Source: Flavobacterium sp.
Lineage (GTDB): Bacteria > Bacteroidota > Bacteroidia > Flavobacteriales > Flavobacteriaceae
NCBI RefSeq assembly: GCF_025352015.1
Contig: NZ_JANXUG010000066.1
Location: 1 to 64,000 of the forward strand
DNA length: 64,000 bases
Reading direction: 5' to 3'
Positions 20,479 through 30,242 of the stretch are shown piece by piece (within the stretch, counting starts at the first letter, position 1; the number at the start of each line of letters is the position of its first letter). Below the pieces are notes generated by a model, which searched no databases, was not told where the DNA came from, and saw only the letters and a program-made list of their open reading frames with translations. Made by a program: the position numbers and the translations under genes.

Positions 20479-20514
20479 TTTTGTTTAAAAATAAGTAAAA
20501 AAAAATAAACAAAA
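20479..20514. promoter_or_regulatory. dyad operator candidate 1: TTTTGTTTA-N18-TAAACAAAA (blh side)
   Basis: Perfect 9-bp inverted repeat (20479-20487 / 20506-20514) between blh and the rhodopsin gene. Confidence 0.6.
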
Positions 20515-20524
20515 TCTTTTTTTA

Positions 20525-20556
20525 TTGTTTAACTTTTTATAAATTTGATTAAACAA
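20525..20556. promoter_or_regulatory. dyad operator candidate 2: TTGTTTAA-N16-TTAAACAA bracketing the rhodopsin -7 box
   Basis: Perfect 8-bp inverted repeat; same 7-bp half-site and same N18 spacing as candidate 1. Confidence 0.62.
20540..20547 (+). promoter_or_regulatory. candidate -7 element TAAATTTG (TAnnTTTG) of the rhodopsin gene
   Basis: Matches the Bacteroidetes primary-sigma -7 consensus 31 bp before the ATG; -33 element weak (TTT at 20518-20520). Confidence 0.5.
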
Positions 20557-20577
20557 ATTAATCTAAATTATTAAATT

Positions 20578-21303
20578 ATGTTAAACACTATTTTATCTTC
20601 ATTTTTAATTGCAAAAATGCTCCCTACAGATTATGTAGGTTTTACTTTCTTTGTTGGCTGTATGGCTATGATGGCTGCTTCAGCCTTTTTCTTTTTATCA
20701 TTAAACCAGTTTGATAAAAAGTGGCGTACTTCTGTATTAGTTTCAGGTTTAATAACCTTTATTGCAGCGGTACACTATTTCTACATGAGAGATTACTGGA
20801 CTTCATTCCAAGAGTCTCCAACATTTTTCAGGTATGTGGACTGGATTTTAACAGTGCCGTTAATGTGTTTAGAATTTTATTTAATTCTAAAAGTTGCTGG
20901 TGCTAAACAAGGTTTACTTTGGAAAATGATTTTCTATTCTGTTATTATGTTAGTAACTGGTTATTTGGGTGAAGCTGTTTACCCACAAAGCGCCCAAACT
21001 TGGGGCTTTATTTCAGGTGTTGCTTACTTTGCCATTGCTTATGAAATTTGGTTAGGAAGTGCATCAAAATTAGCAAAAGATGCTGGAGGAAATGTTTTAG
21101 CTGCACACAAAATTTTGTGTTGGTTTGTATTAGTAGGTTGGGCAATTTATCCTTTAGGATACATGTTAGGCACCGATGGTTGGTACACAAGTATATTAGG
21201 TAAAGGAAATGTTGATGTTGCTTATAACATTGCTGATGCAATCAACAAAATTGGTTTTGGTTTGGTTATTTACACATTAGCTGTTAAATCTCAAAAAGAC
21301 TAA
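20578..21303 (+). CDS. proteorhodopsin, light-driven proton pump type (DTE motif)
   Basis: RYVDWILTVPLMCLEFYLIL gives D88/T92/E99 with Met96 at the tuning position; DAINKIGFGL carries the retinal Lys224; HYFYMRDYW His66. Confidence 0.96.
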   Translation: MLNTILSSFLIAKMLPTDYVGFTFFVGCMAMMAASAFFFLSLNQFDKKWRTSVLVSGLITFIAAVHYFYMRDYWTSFQESPTFFRYVDWILTVPLMCLEFYLILKVAGAKQGLLWKMIFYSVIMLVTGYLGEAVYPQSAQTWGFISGVAYFAIAYEIWLGSASKLAKDAGGNVLAAHKILCWFVLVGWAIYPLGYMLGTDGWYTSILGKGNVDVAYNIADAINKIGFGLVIYTLAVKSQKD

Positions 21304-21323
21304 TTAGTTTATTTTTATTAGAG

Positions 21324-21356
21324 ACCGTCATGTTTAATTATATGACGGTTTTTTTA
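21324..21356 (+). terminator. intrinsic terminator downstream of proteorhodopsin
   Basis: ACCGTCAT...ATGACGGT stem followed by T run. Confidence 0.8.
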
Positions 21357-21421
21357 TTTTACTTAACGGCAGCCAATAATTTTGTATATTACACACTTAT
21401 TAAAAAACTAATATAGCTGCT

Positions 21422-22000
21422 ATGAAAAAAATATTTTTATTTGTTTGTTTAAGCATAATTTCAGGCAACGCTTTCAGTCAAAAAAGCAAAGCTTTAGCAA
21501 AAAAAACTACATCAATTACTGCCTTTCCTAAAGTTGATAATTTGCAAGTTGAAGTTAAAAACGGAAATTTTCAAATATCTATAAGTGAAAAAGGAAAAAA
21601 TACTACTGCTTTTATAGTGAAAGTAGCTGATGCAACATTCGCACCCAAAGATTGCAAATTGAGATCATTTATGGCAGATGGTATAAAATTATATTTACTA
21701 ACGTGGACAGAAAACAATATGGTGAAATCTGGTCAAAAAACCGAAGATAAAACTTTAGTTTACAACACCATTTATGAATTAAGTTCTAAAAAGCAAGTAT
21801 ATTCCAACTGCCAAGTAACCAATCATATTTCCGAAAGAGTTTCACTGGGCGGGACAGCAGCCTCTGAAACGCAAGAAAAAATTAGAAGAGAAGGATTCGA
21901 ATTTGTATTAAATGCTGATGGATCCATAACACATAAAAGCAAAAACCAACAAACCATTTTTGTTTATGACAAAGACAAAATGGAGTTTAAAAAGAATTAA
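21422..22000 (+). CDS. secreted hypothetical protein
   Basis: 192 aa with signal peptide MKKIFLFVCLSIISGNAFSQ; no family recognised. Confidence 0.6.
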   Translation: MKKIFLFVCLSIISGNAFSQKSKALAKKTTSITAFPKVDNLQVEVKNGNFQISISEKGKNTTAFIVKVADATFAPKDCKLRSFMADGIKLYLLTWTENNMVKSGQKTEDKTLVYNTIYELSSKKQVYSNCQVTNHISERVSLGGTAASETQEKIRREGFEFVLNADGSITHKSKNQQTIFVYDKDKMEFKKN

Positions 22001-22031
22001 AAAAAATCTTTACTATGAAAATTATTTTTAT

Positions 22032-23087
22032 TTATTCCGAAACTTTTATTTCGAACATTTTATCCCAATTTTTACCCGTAACAAAAATGGTATTTGTCTT
22101 TTTGTTGTAAGCAATTCCGTTTAAAACATCTGCTTTGGGATTTTTTATGTTTGCTTTTAAAGCCGTCAAGTCCAGCACGGCTTCTACAGCACCAGACTGC
22201 GGATTTATAATCGCTATCGCATCTTTTTGCCAAATGTTTCCATATATTTTTCCGTTAATCCATTCCAATTCGTTAACGCTTTTAATCTTACTATCATTGG
22301 TATACACATTTATAAAATCAACCATTTTTTGCGTTTCAGGATTCATAGTCCAAATTTTTTCTGTTCCGTCTGATTGGTAGATATTTTTACCGTCGTTGGT
22401 CATTCCCCAACCTTCAATTTTTTTATCGAAAGGAAAAGTCTTAAGCTTTTTTAAAGTATTGGCATCATAAATAAAACCCGTGGCACTAGTCCAAGTCAAT
22501 TGATAAATTTTGTTGTTAATGACTGTTATTCCCTCCCCAAAATATTTTGGATCCAAGGCTACTTTCTTAAATACTTTCCCCGTTTTATAGTCAATTTTAG
22601 CAAAATAACCTTTGTAACCCGCTGGAGTTCCTGTGCTTTCCATCAAAGTATCTCTAAAAAATTCAAAACCTTCTGTAAAAGCATTTATGTCATGCGGATA
22701 GGTATTGAGGATAGTGTATTTTAATAATTTTGGAACGATACCCGAAGCCACCTCAACTCTAGTTTTAGTAGAAATAGTATCACCATCAAAATAAACCACA
22801 GCTTTCAGGTTTTGATAACCTAATTTCTTGCCACTCAAATCCAAAGTAAATTTACCATTGCCTTTTACAGAGGAAATTCTTTTATAATTTACAAAATAAG
22901 CAACACTATCAATGGTTTTATTTTTGGTATTCAAAAGATTCAAAACTACTTTATCAGTAGCTTGGTACATGGGTTTTAAAGCGTTTTCATCAAAACTAAA
23001 AAAAGATTCTTTTTCTTTTTGACTTTTGCTACAACCAGCAAGATTTAGGGCTAATAAAATGGTAATTAATGGATTATAAACTTTCAT
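22032..23087 (-). CDS. glutaminyl-peptide cyclotransferase (lipoprotein)
   Basis: NTYPHDINAFTEGFEFFRDTLMESTG and WGMTNDGKNIYQSDGTEKI are glutamine cyclotransferase signatures; N-terminal LNLAGCSKS lipobox. Confidence 0.88.
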   Translation of the reverse strand: MKVYNPLITILLALNLAGCSKSQKEKESFFSFDENALKPMYQATDKVVLNLLNTKNKTIDSVAYFVNYKRISSVKGNGKFTLDLSGKKLGYQNLKAVVYFDGDTISTKTRVEVASGIVPKLLKYTILNTYPHDINAFTEGFEFFRDTLMESTGTPAGYKGYFAKIDYKTGKVFKKVALDPKYFGEGITVINNKIYQLTWTSATGFIYDANTLKKLKTFPFDKKIEGWGMTNDGKNIYQSDGTEKIWTMNPETQKMVDFINVYTNDSKIKSVNELEWINGKIYGNIWQKDAIAIINPQSGAVEAVLDLTALKANIKNPKADVLNGIAYNKKTNTIFVTGKNWDKMFEIKVSE

Positions 23088-23139
23088 TTTTTGTAATTAA
23101 TTTTTCATTGACAAATATATTTATATTGCTCTTAAATTC

Positions 23140-23169
23140 TTGCAAAAAAATAAAAAGATTGTATATTTG
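23140..23169 (+). promoter_or_regulatory. Bacteroidetes-type primary promoter of SRP RNA (TTG-N19-TATATTTG)
   Basis: TTG at 23140-23142 and TATATTTG at 23162-23169, spacing 19. Confidence 0.75.
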
Positions 23170-23171
23170 CA

Positions 23172-23272
23172 GCGGCAAGTCCTACACGACCAGCTCCTGC
23201 AAAATCCTCCAGGATGGGAACATAGCAAAGGTATGTGGTTGAGCGGTGCGATGTAGGTCGCTTGCCTTTTTT
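23172..23272 (+). ncRNA. ffs: bacterial small signal recognition particle RNA (4.5S-like)
   Basis: GGCAAG...CTTGCC closing stem, internal CCTCCAGGATGGGAACATAGCAAAGGTATG conserved SRP loop, terminal T run. Confidence 0.85.
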
Positions 23273-23363
23273 TTATTCTGAACTTGTTTCAGAATTTTTA
23301 TTTATATTTTAAATTGTCTCCGAACTTGTTTCGGATTCTTTTTTTTAAACCAATTTCTTCTCC

Positions 23364-24362
23364 ATGAAATTACATTGGCAAATAGTACGATTTCAACTCA
23401 AGGAAACTTTTGCGATTGCTTATGGAAATTATACATTTAGAGAAGCACTAATCATAACTTTAGAAAAAAATGCTGCAAGCGGATATGGCGAATGTACATC
23501 AATAGATTATTATCACATCAATCTCGCCGATTTTAATCATATTTTAGAACAAATAAAATTTCAAATTGAAGCCTCAAATATTGTTCACCCTACCGATTTT
23601 TATAAGTTACTTCAACAATTAAAGCTGCCTAGCTTTCTTCGCTCTGCTCTAGATTGTGCTTATTGGGATTTGTTTGGAAAGCTCGAAAAAAAAAGTTTTT
23701 TGGAAATGAATAACATTGATTTTAAAAGCCTTCCTGATTCTTCAATAACTATTAGTATTGACACTGTTGAAAACCAAATTAAGAAAATAGAGCAATCTTC
23801 TTGGTCGAAATTTAAAGTAAAATGCAACCATTTTGATGAAAATGATATTGCCAAACTATTGCAGTTAGATAAAAGTTTGGCACTCGATTCAAACGGAAGT
23901 TTTACGCCAGAAAACTGTCTTTGGCTGGAAGATTATGAAGCAATTTCGAAATTTAATTATTTGGAACAGCCTATGAAAACAGGAATTGAAAATTATGCTA
24001 TACTTAATTCCAGTAAATTTGCCAATTGGATGGCTGATGAAGATTGTCAGGACATTTCAGTTTTAAATGATTTGCAACAACATTACAAAAGTATCAATAT
24101 CAAATTGGTTAAATGTGGTGGATTGACTCCAGCTTTGCAAATGATTACTGTTGCAAAAGAACTTGGATTTAAAATTATGATTGGCTGTATGACAGAATCT
24201 ACTATCGGCATTTCCGCCGGAGCGGTTTTAGCTCCATTTTGTGATTATGCTGATCTGGATGGTGCGAATTTGATCGCCAACGCTATTGCTCAAGGAAGCG
24301 AAATCAATAATGGTAAAATTTATTTGAGTGAAAATTACGGCCTGGGTATCAAAATAAACTAA
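23364..24362 (+). CDS. dipeptide epimerase / enolase superfamily (OSBS/AEE-like)
   Basis: FKVKCNHFDE, ALDSNGSFTPENC, WMADEDC, IKLVKCGGLTPALQM enolase-superfamily barrel motifs. Confidence 0.8.
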   Translation: MKLHWQIVRFQLKETFAIAYGNYTFREALIITLEKNAASGYGECTSIDYYHINLADFNHILEQIKFQIEASNIVHPTDFYKLLQQLKLPSFLRSALDCAYWDLFGKLEKKSFLEMNNIDFKSLPDSSITISIDTVENQIKKIEQSSWSKFKVKCNHFDENDIAKLLQLDKSLALDSNGSFTPENCLWLEDYEAISKFNYLEQPMKTGIENYAILNSSKFANWMADEDCQDISVLNDLQQHYKSINIKLVKCGGLTPALQMITVAKELGFKIMIGCMTESTIGISAGAVLAPFCDYADLDGANLIANAIAQGSEINNGKIYLSENYGLGIKIN

Positions 24363-24456
24363 TTATATTTAACAAAAAAAGACGAATAGATAATGGATAT
24401 TTCAGTTTGCAAAATATAGTCTCTCATCTCTCCGTCTCTCATCTCTTATCTAAAAA

Positions 24457-25260
24457 ATGAGCAAAGTAGTTTTAATCACAGGCGGTTCATCTGGTATTGG
24501 TAAAGCCATTGGGGAGTTTTTATTTCACAAAGGTTATACCGTTTACGGAACAAGTAGAAATCCGGAGAAGATTACCAATTCAGTATTTCCATTGATAGTT
24601 TTGGACGTGTGCAGTAGCGAAAGCATTCAGCAGGCGGTTGCCAATGTAATTTCGAGTTCAGGAAGAATTGACATCGTAATCAATAATGCGGGTGTCGGGA
24701 TTACAGGACCAATAGAAGAAACCGCAACAGCTGAAATGCGTAATAATTTTGAAACTAATTTCTTTGGACCTATTGAAGTGATTAAGGCAGTTTTGCCACA
24801 AATGCGCGAGCAGAAATCTGGTTTAATTATTAATATTACTTCTATTGCGGGTTATATGGGTTTGCCTTACAGAGGTATTTATTCGGCGTCAAAAGGTGCA
24901 CTCGAAATAGTTTCCGAAGCGATAAGCATTGAAGTAAAATCCTTTGGAATTAATATTGTAAATATTGCGCCAGGAGAATTTGCAACTGATATTGCTTCCC
25001 ATCGTTATCATGCGCCAATACTAGAAAATTCAGTTTATAAAACGCCTTATGAGAATACTCTTGGTATAATGAATTCTAATTTGCATCGTGGCGATAATCC
25101 CGAAGATTTGGCATTAGTAATTTATCAAATTATTAATGACAAAAATCCAAAATTGCATTATAAAGTAGGCGGTTTTATGCAAAAAATCTCCATTGTTTTG
25201 AAACGAATTTTGCCAGACCGAATCTACGAAAGTATGTTGATGAACCATTATAAATTGTAA
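24457..25260 (+). CDS. SDR family oxidoreductase
   Basis: VLITGGSSGIGKAIGEFL and YSASKGALEIVSEA (YxxxK). Confidence 0.9.
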   Translation: MSKVVLITGGSSGIGKAIGEFLFHKGYTVYGTSRNPEKITNSVFPLIVLDVCSSESIQQAVANVISSSGRIDIVINNAGVGITGPIEETATAEMRNNFETNFFGPIEVIKAVLPQMREQKSGLIINITSIAGYMGLPYRGIYSASKGALEIVSEAISIEVKSFGINIVNIAPGEFATDIASHRYHAPILENSVYKTPYENTLGIMNSNLHRGDNPEDLALVIYQIINDKNPKLHYKVGGFMQKISIVLKRILPDRIYESMLMNHYKL

Positions 25261-25298
25261 CTTTGCACTTCATTTTCTAAAACATAATTTACTATCAT

Positions 25299-25955
25299 AT
25301 GAAATTTTTTATTGACACAGCCAATTTAAACGAAATTAAAGAAGCACAAAGTCTTGGAGTTCTTGATGGCGTTACAACAAATCCGTCGTTGATGGCTAAA
25401 GAGGGAATTACAGGAAAAAATAATATTCTAAAACATTATGTTGACATTTGCACTATTGTAGATGGTGACGTAAGTGCCGAAGTTATTGCTATCGATTATA
25501 ATGACATGATTAAAGAAGGCGAAGAATTAGCCGATTTGCATGAACAAATTGTTGTAAAATTACCTATGACCAAAGATGGAATTAGAGCTTGTAAATATTT
25601 TTCAGATAAAGGAGTAAAAACCAATGTCACGTTAGTGTTTTCAGCTGGTCAAGCCTTGTTGGCTGCTAAAGCTGGTGCAACTTATGTTTCTCCATTCTTG
25701 GGAAGGTTAGATGATATTTCTACTGATGGTTTGGCTTTAATTCAAGAAATTCGAGATATATACGACAATTATGCTTTTGAAACACAAATATTAGCAGCCT
25801 CAATTCGTCATACAATGCATGTGGTTAACTGCGCTAAAATTGGTGCCGATGTTATGACTGGACCTTTATCTTCAATCATGGGATTGTTAAAACATCCGTT
25901 AACAGACATTGGATTAGCACAATTTTTAGCTGATTATGCTAAAGGGAATCAATAA
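25299..25955 (+). CDS. fsa: fructose-6-phosphate aldolase / transaldolase-like
   Basis: [39 protein letters not shown]/TalC subfamily length (218 aa). Confidence 0.92.
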   Translation: MKFFIDTANLNEIKEAQSLGVLDGVTTNPSLMAKEGITGKNNILKHYVDICTIVDGDVSAEVIAIDYNDMIKEGEELADLHEQIVVKLPMTKDGIRACKYFSDKGVKTNVTLVFSAGQALLAAKAGATYVSPFLGRLDDISTDGLALIQEIRDIYDNYAFETQILAASIRHTMHVVNCAKIGADVMTGPLSSIMGLLKHPLTDIGLAQFLADYAKGNQ

Positions 25956-25972
25956 TTTGACATATTTAATAT

Positions 25973-26005
25973 AAAAAAAGCGATTTTATTATAATCGCTT
26001 TTTTT
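25973..26005. terminator. bidirectional intrinsic terminator
   Basis: AAAAAAAGCGATT...AATCGCTTTTTTT between convergent genes. Confidence 0.8.
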
Positions 26006-26034
26006 ATTGAAATCTTAAAAAATGGTATAGCATA

Positions 26035-27447
26035 CTATTTTAAATTATCTTCAAAGTGGGAATCAAATATATTAGTAAATGCATTTTTGATTAAACCCTT
26101 GTTGTCAAGTATTATCGTCCTATGTATTTTATTAATCGCCCATTTATTTTTTATATCGTCAAAATCGGGGCAATGTAATTCAGTGGCAGCTTTAAATTGA
26201 TAATTGAATAATGCTTTTTGCCATTCTTCTTGATTGTCATTAAGATTTACTGCAACAAAATTATAATGAGGAAATTTCGATTTTAGAACTGTAACTTTCT
26301 TGTGAACAGCTTCTAAATGTGATTTTGCGCTCTCTGTCCAAAAGAAAAATACGGTATTTGGTCTAGCTACTGTAGTAGAAGAAACCTTTTTGCCATTTAC
26401 ATCCACAAGCATTACTTCAGGCAAGGAGTTGCCTACTTTTAGCATTTGTATGGCACTGCAAATAGTATTTATTTCGTTTTTCTTACTTTTATCGGTAGAT
26501 ATTTTTTTGTAACAGTCTAAAAATTTTTGATTATTGGCCATGTTCTGATCTTCGAGCAAATAAGTAAAAGCTATATTGTTCAGAATATTATCTTTTATTT
26601 TGGAATTTTTTATCAAGGTATCCGCAATTTTCATTTTGTTGATATTTGTTTTCAAAGCCAAATCGTTTTCAGTAAAATGATTGTGATAATTTATAGTTCC
26701 CATATTGTTGAGCATATTGGATAAATACATCACGTAAGGTGCATAATTGGAGAGTTCAGCGTTACTAAAATCAATAGTAGAGCGATAACTGTAATAGTTG
26801 GCGGGTAATTTTTCGATAATATCTTCTCCAGTTCTAATCTTATGAATTAAAGGATATAGTTCTTTTTTTGAATAATAACTAAAATCAACCGCAGCTTTGG
26901 CATATACATCAAATCCTTCACTCCATTTTATGGCTTCTTTATTGGTTTTATATAACGACTTTGTATTAGAATAAGTAGTATCTATATTTTTTGAAAAAGC
27001 TTCAAAATTATCATCAAAAACATCAAACATCTTGTTTTTATCTTTTTCATTTTTCAAATACAATTCCATCAAAAAGTTATTTTTTTCGCCACCACGACCA
27101 CAATAAACAACAGATTCATCAAAATCTTTTGAATTCACGCGAACCATAATACTATCATTCTTATCAAAATAGACGTATTGATATTCGGGTTCATGTTTGA
27201 AGGAATAAAGTCCGGGCGCAAGTGAATCAAACTGAATAAAAAAACGATTATTTTTATCGAGTTTAAGAGTGTCAATTACTTCATTGTCTTTGCAAAAAAG
27301 CACTAAAGTGTTATTGGGATTGATTACTTCACCACCAAAATAAGCCACATATTCACTACCTTTTGACTCGTTTTTGCACGAACAAAAGAGGACGATTATA
27401 GGAAATATAAAACTTAAAATTTTTACATAAGTATACTTGTACATCAT
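26035..27447 (-). CDS. TlpA-like thioredoxin-fold lipoprotein lacking a CxxC motif
   Basis: C-terminal thioredoxin-like region (TVFFFWTESAKSHLEAVHKKVTVLKSKFPHYNFVAVNLNDN); N-terminal IVLFCSCKNES lipobox. Confidence 0.7.
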   Translation of the reverse strand: MMYKYTYVKILSFIFPIIVLFCSCKNESKGSEYVAYFGGEVINPNNTLVLFCKDNEVIDTLKLDKNNRFFIQFDSLAPGLYSFKHEPEYQYVYFDKNDSIMVRVNSKDFDESVVYCGRGGEKNNFLMELYLKNEKDKNKMFDVFDDNFEAFSKNIDTTYSNTKSLYKTNKEAIKWSEGFDVYAKAAVDFSYYSKKELYPLIHKIRTGEDIIEKLPANYYSYRSTIDFSNAELSNYAPYVMYLSNMLNNMGTINYHNHFTENDLALKTNINKMKIADTLIKNSKIKDNILNNIAFTYLLEDQNMANNQKFLDCYKKISTDKSKKNEINTICSAIQMLKVGNSLPEVMLVDVNGKKVSSTTVARPNTVFFFWTESAKSHLEAVHKKVTVLKSKFPHYNFVAVNLNDNQEEWQKALFNYQFKAATELHCPDFDDIKNKWAINKIHRTIILDNKGLIKNAFTNIFDSHFEDNLK

Positions 27448-27661
27448 TTAGTATTGGTAAACAAAATTAGAGGGATACTTTGAATTTAACTGTTAAGCTA
27501 TCGTTAAAGTTAGAAGATGCGATATATACTCTTTTTTATTATTTATACCATCTTTTTGAATTGTAGATTCTATTTTTTTAAAGTAAAACTCGGCTATAAA
27601 AACTAGTATTCCAAGACGTATTACTGAACACTATTCATTACTTTTGCACCAAATTTAATAA

Positions 27662-29293
<1,632 letters not shown>

Positions 29294-29300
29294 TGTATAC

Positions 29301-29335
29301 AAAACTCCCGAGTTAATACTTGGGAGTTTTTTGTT
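29301..29335 (+). terminator. intrinsic terminator
   Basis: AAAACTCCC...GGGAGTTTT plus T run. Confidence 0.8.
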
Positions 29336-29373
29336 TTATTTCGTATTGGATGTAAAATTAATTGCTAAACGAA

Positions 29374-29398
29374 ATTATAATTTTCACAAAATTATAAT
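29374..29398. repeat. perfect inverted repeat ATTATAATTTT-CAC-AAAATTATAAT
   Basis: 11-bp arms, 3-nt loop, upstream of the fasciclin gene. Confidence 0.6.
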
Positions 29399-29598
29399 CA
29401 TTTACGTTACAATTTTCATAGTTGATTTATATGTTAACAAATGAGCTAGTTATAATACTACAGATGAGTTTTTTTATTCAATTTTTTAAAAAAAAAACTC
29501 AAATAACTATGTTAAATTTTTCTAAAAAAAGAAATTGAATAAAACCGTAAACAATTTGCTGGCGTAAATGGTTGTATAACTTTTAAAATAACAAAATT

Positions 29599-30165
29599 AT
29601 GAAAACTAGAAATTTTTTAACAACAGCTTTTTTTGCAGTAACACTTTTTGCAACAACAGCTATTTTTGCTCAAAAAGAAAAAACAGTAACGGTTGGCGGA
29701 GCACCAATGTATCCTTCAAAAAACATTATTGAAAACGCTGTAAACTCTAAAGACCATACCACATTGGTAGCTGCGGTTAAAGCTGCTGGATTGGTAGAAA
29801 CTTTAGAGGGAAAAGGACCATTCACTGTTTTTGCTCCAACGAACGAGGCATTTAACAAATTACCAAAAGGAACTGTAGAAACATTATTAAAACCAGAAAA
29901 CAAAAAAATGCTACAAAACATTCTTACTTATCATGTTGTAGCAGGTAAAATGAATTCTTCGGATATTGCTAAAGCTATCAAGGCTGGAAAAGGAAAAGCT
30001 TCTTTGAAAACAGTAAGTGGCGGAATTTTAATTGCATCGATGAAAGGCAAAAGTTTATATCTAACTGATGAAAATGGTAAAAGTGCCAAAGTTACAATTG
30101 CCAATGTAAACCAATCCAATGGTGTAATTCACGTTATAAATGCAGTAGTTACTCCAAAAGCATAA
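29599..30165 (+). CDS. secreted fasciclin domain-containing protein
   Basis: Signal peptide; KGPFTVFAPTNEAFNKLPKGTVETLL and NVNQSNGVIHVINAVVTPK FAS1 motifs. Confidence 0.93.
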   Translation: MKTRNFLTTAFFAVTLFATTAIFAQKEKTVTVGGAPMYPSKNIIENAVNSKDHTTLVAAVKAAGLVETLEGKGPFTVFAPTNEAFNKLPKGTVETLLKPENKKMLQNILTYHVVAGKMNSSDIAKAIKAGKGKASLKTVSGGILIASMKGKSLYLTDENGKSAKVTIANVNQSNGVIHVINAVVTPKA

Positions 30166-30205
30166 TTTTACACTTGTACTTCGAAAATATTTAGTGTAAA
30201 ATACT

Positions 30206-30240
30206 AAAGTCTCCCTTTATAGGTTTGGGGAGACTTTTTT
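30206..30240 (+). terminator. intrinsic terminator
   Basis: AAAGTCTCCC...GGGAGACTTTTTT. Confidence 0.8.
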
Positions 30241-30242
30241 GT

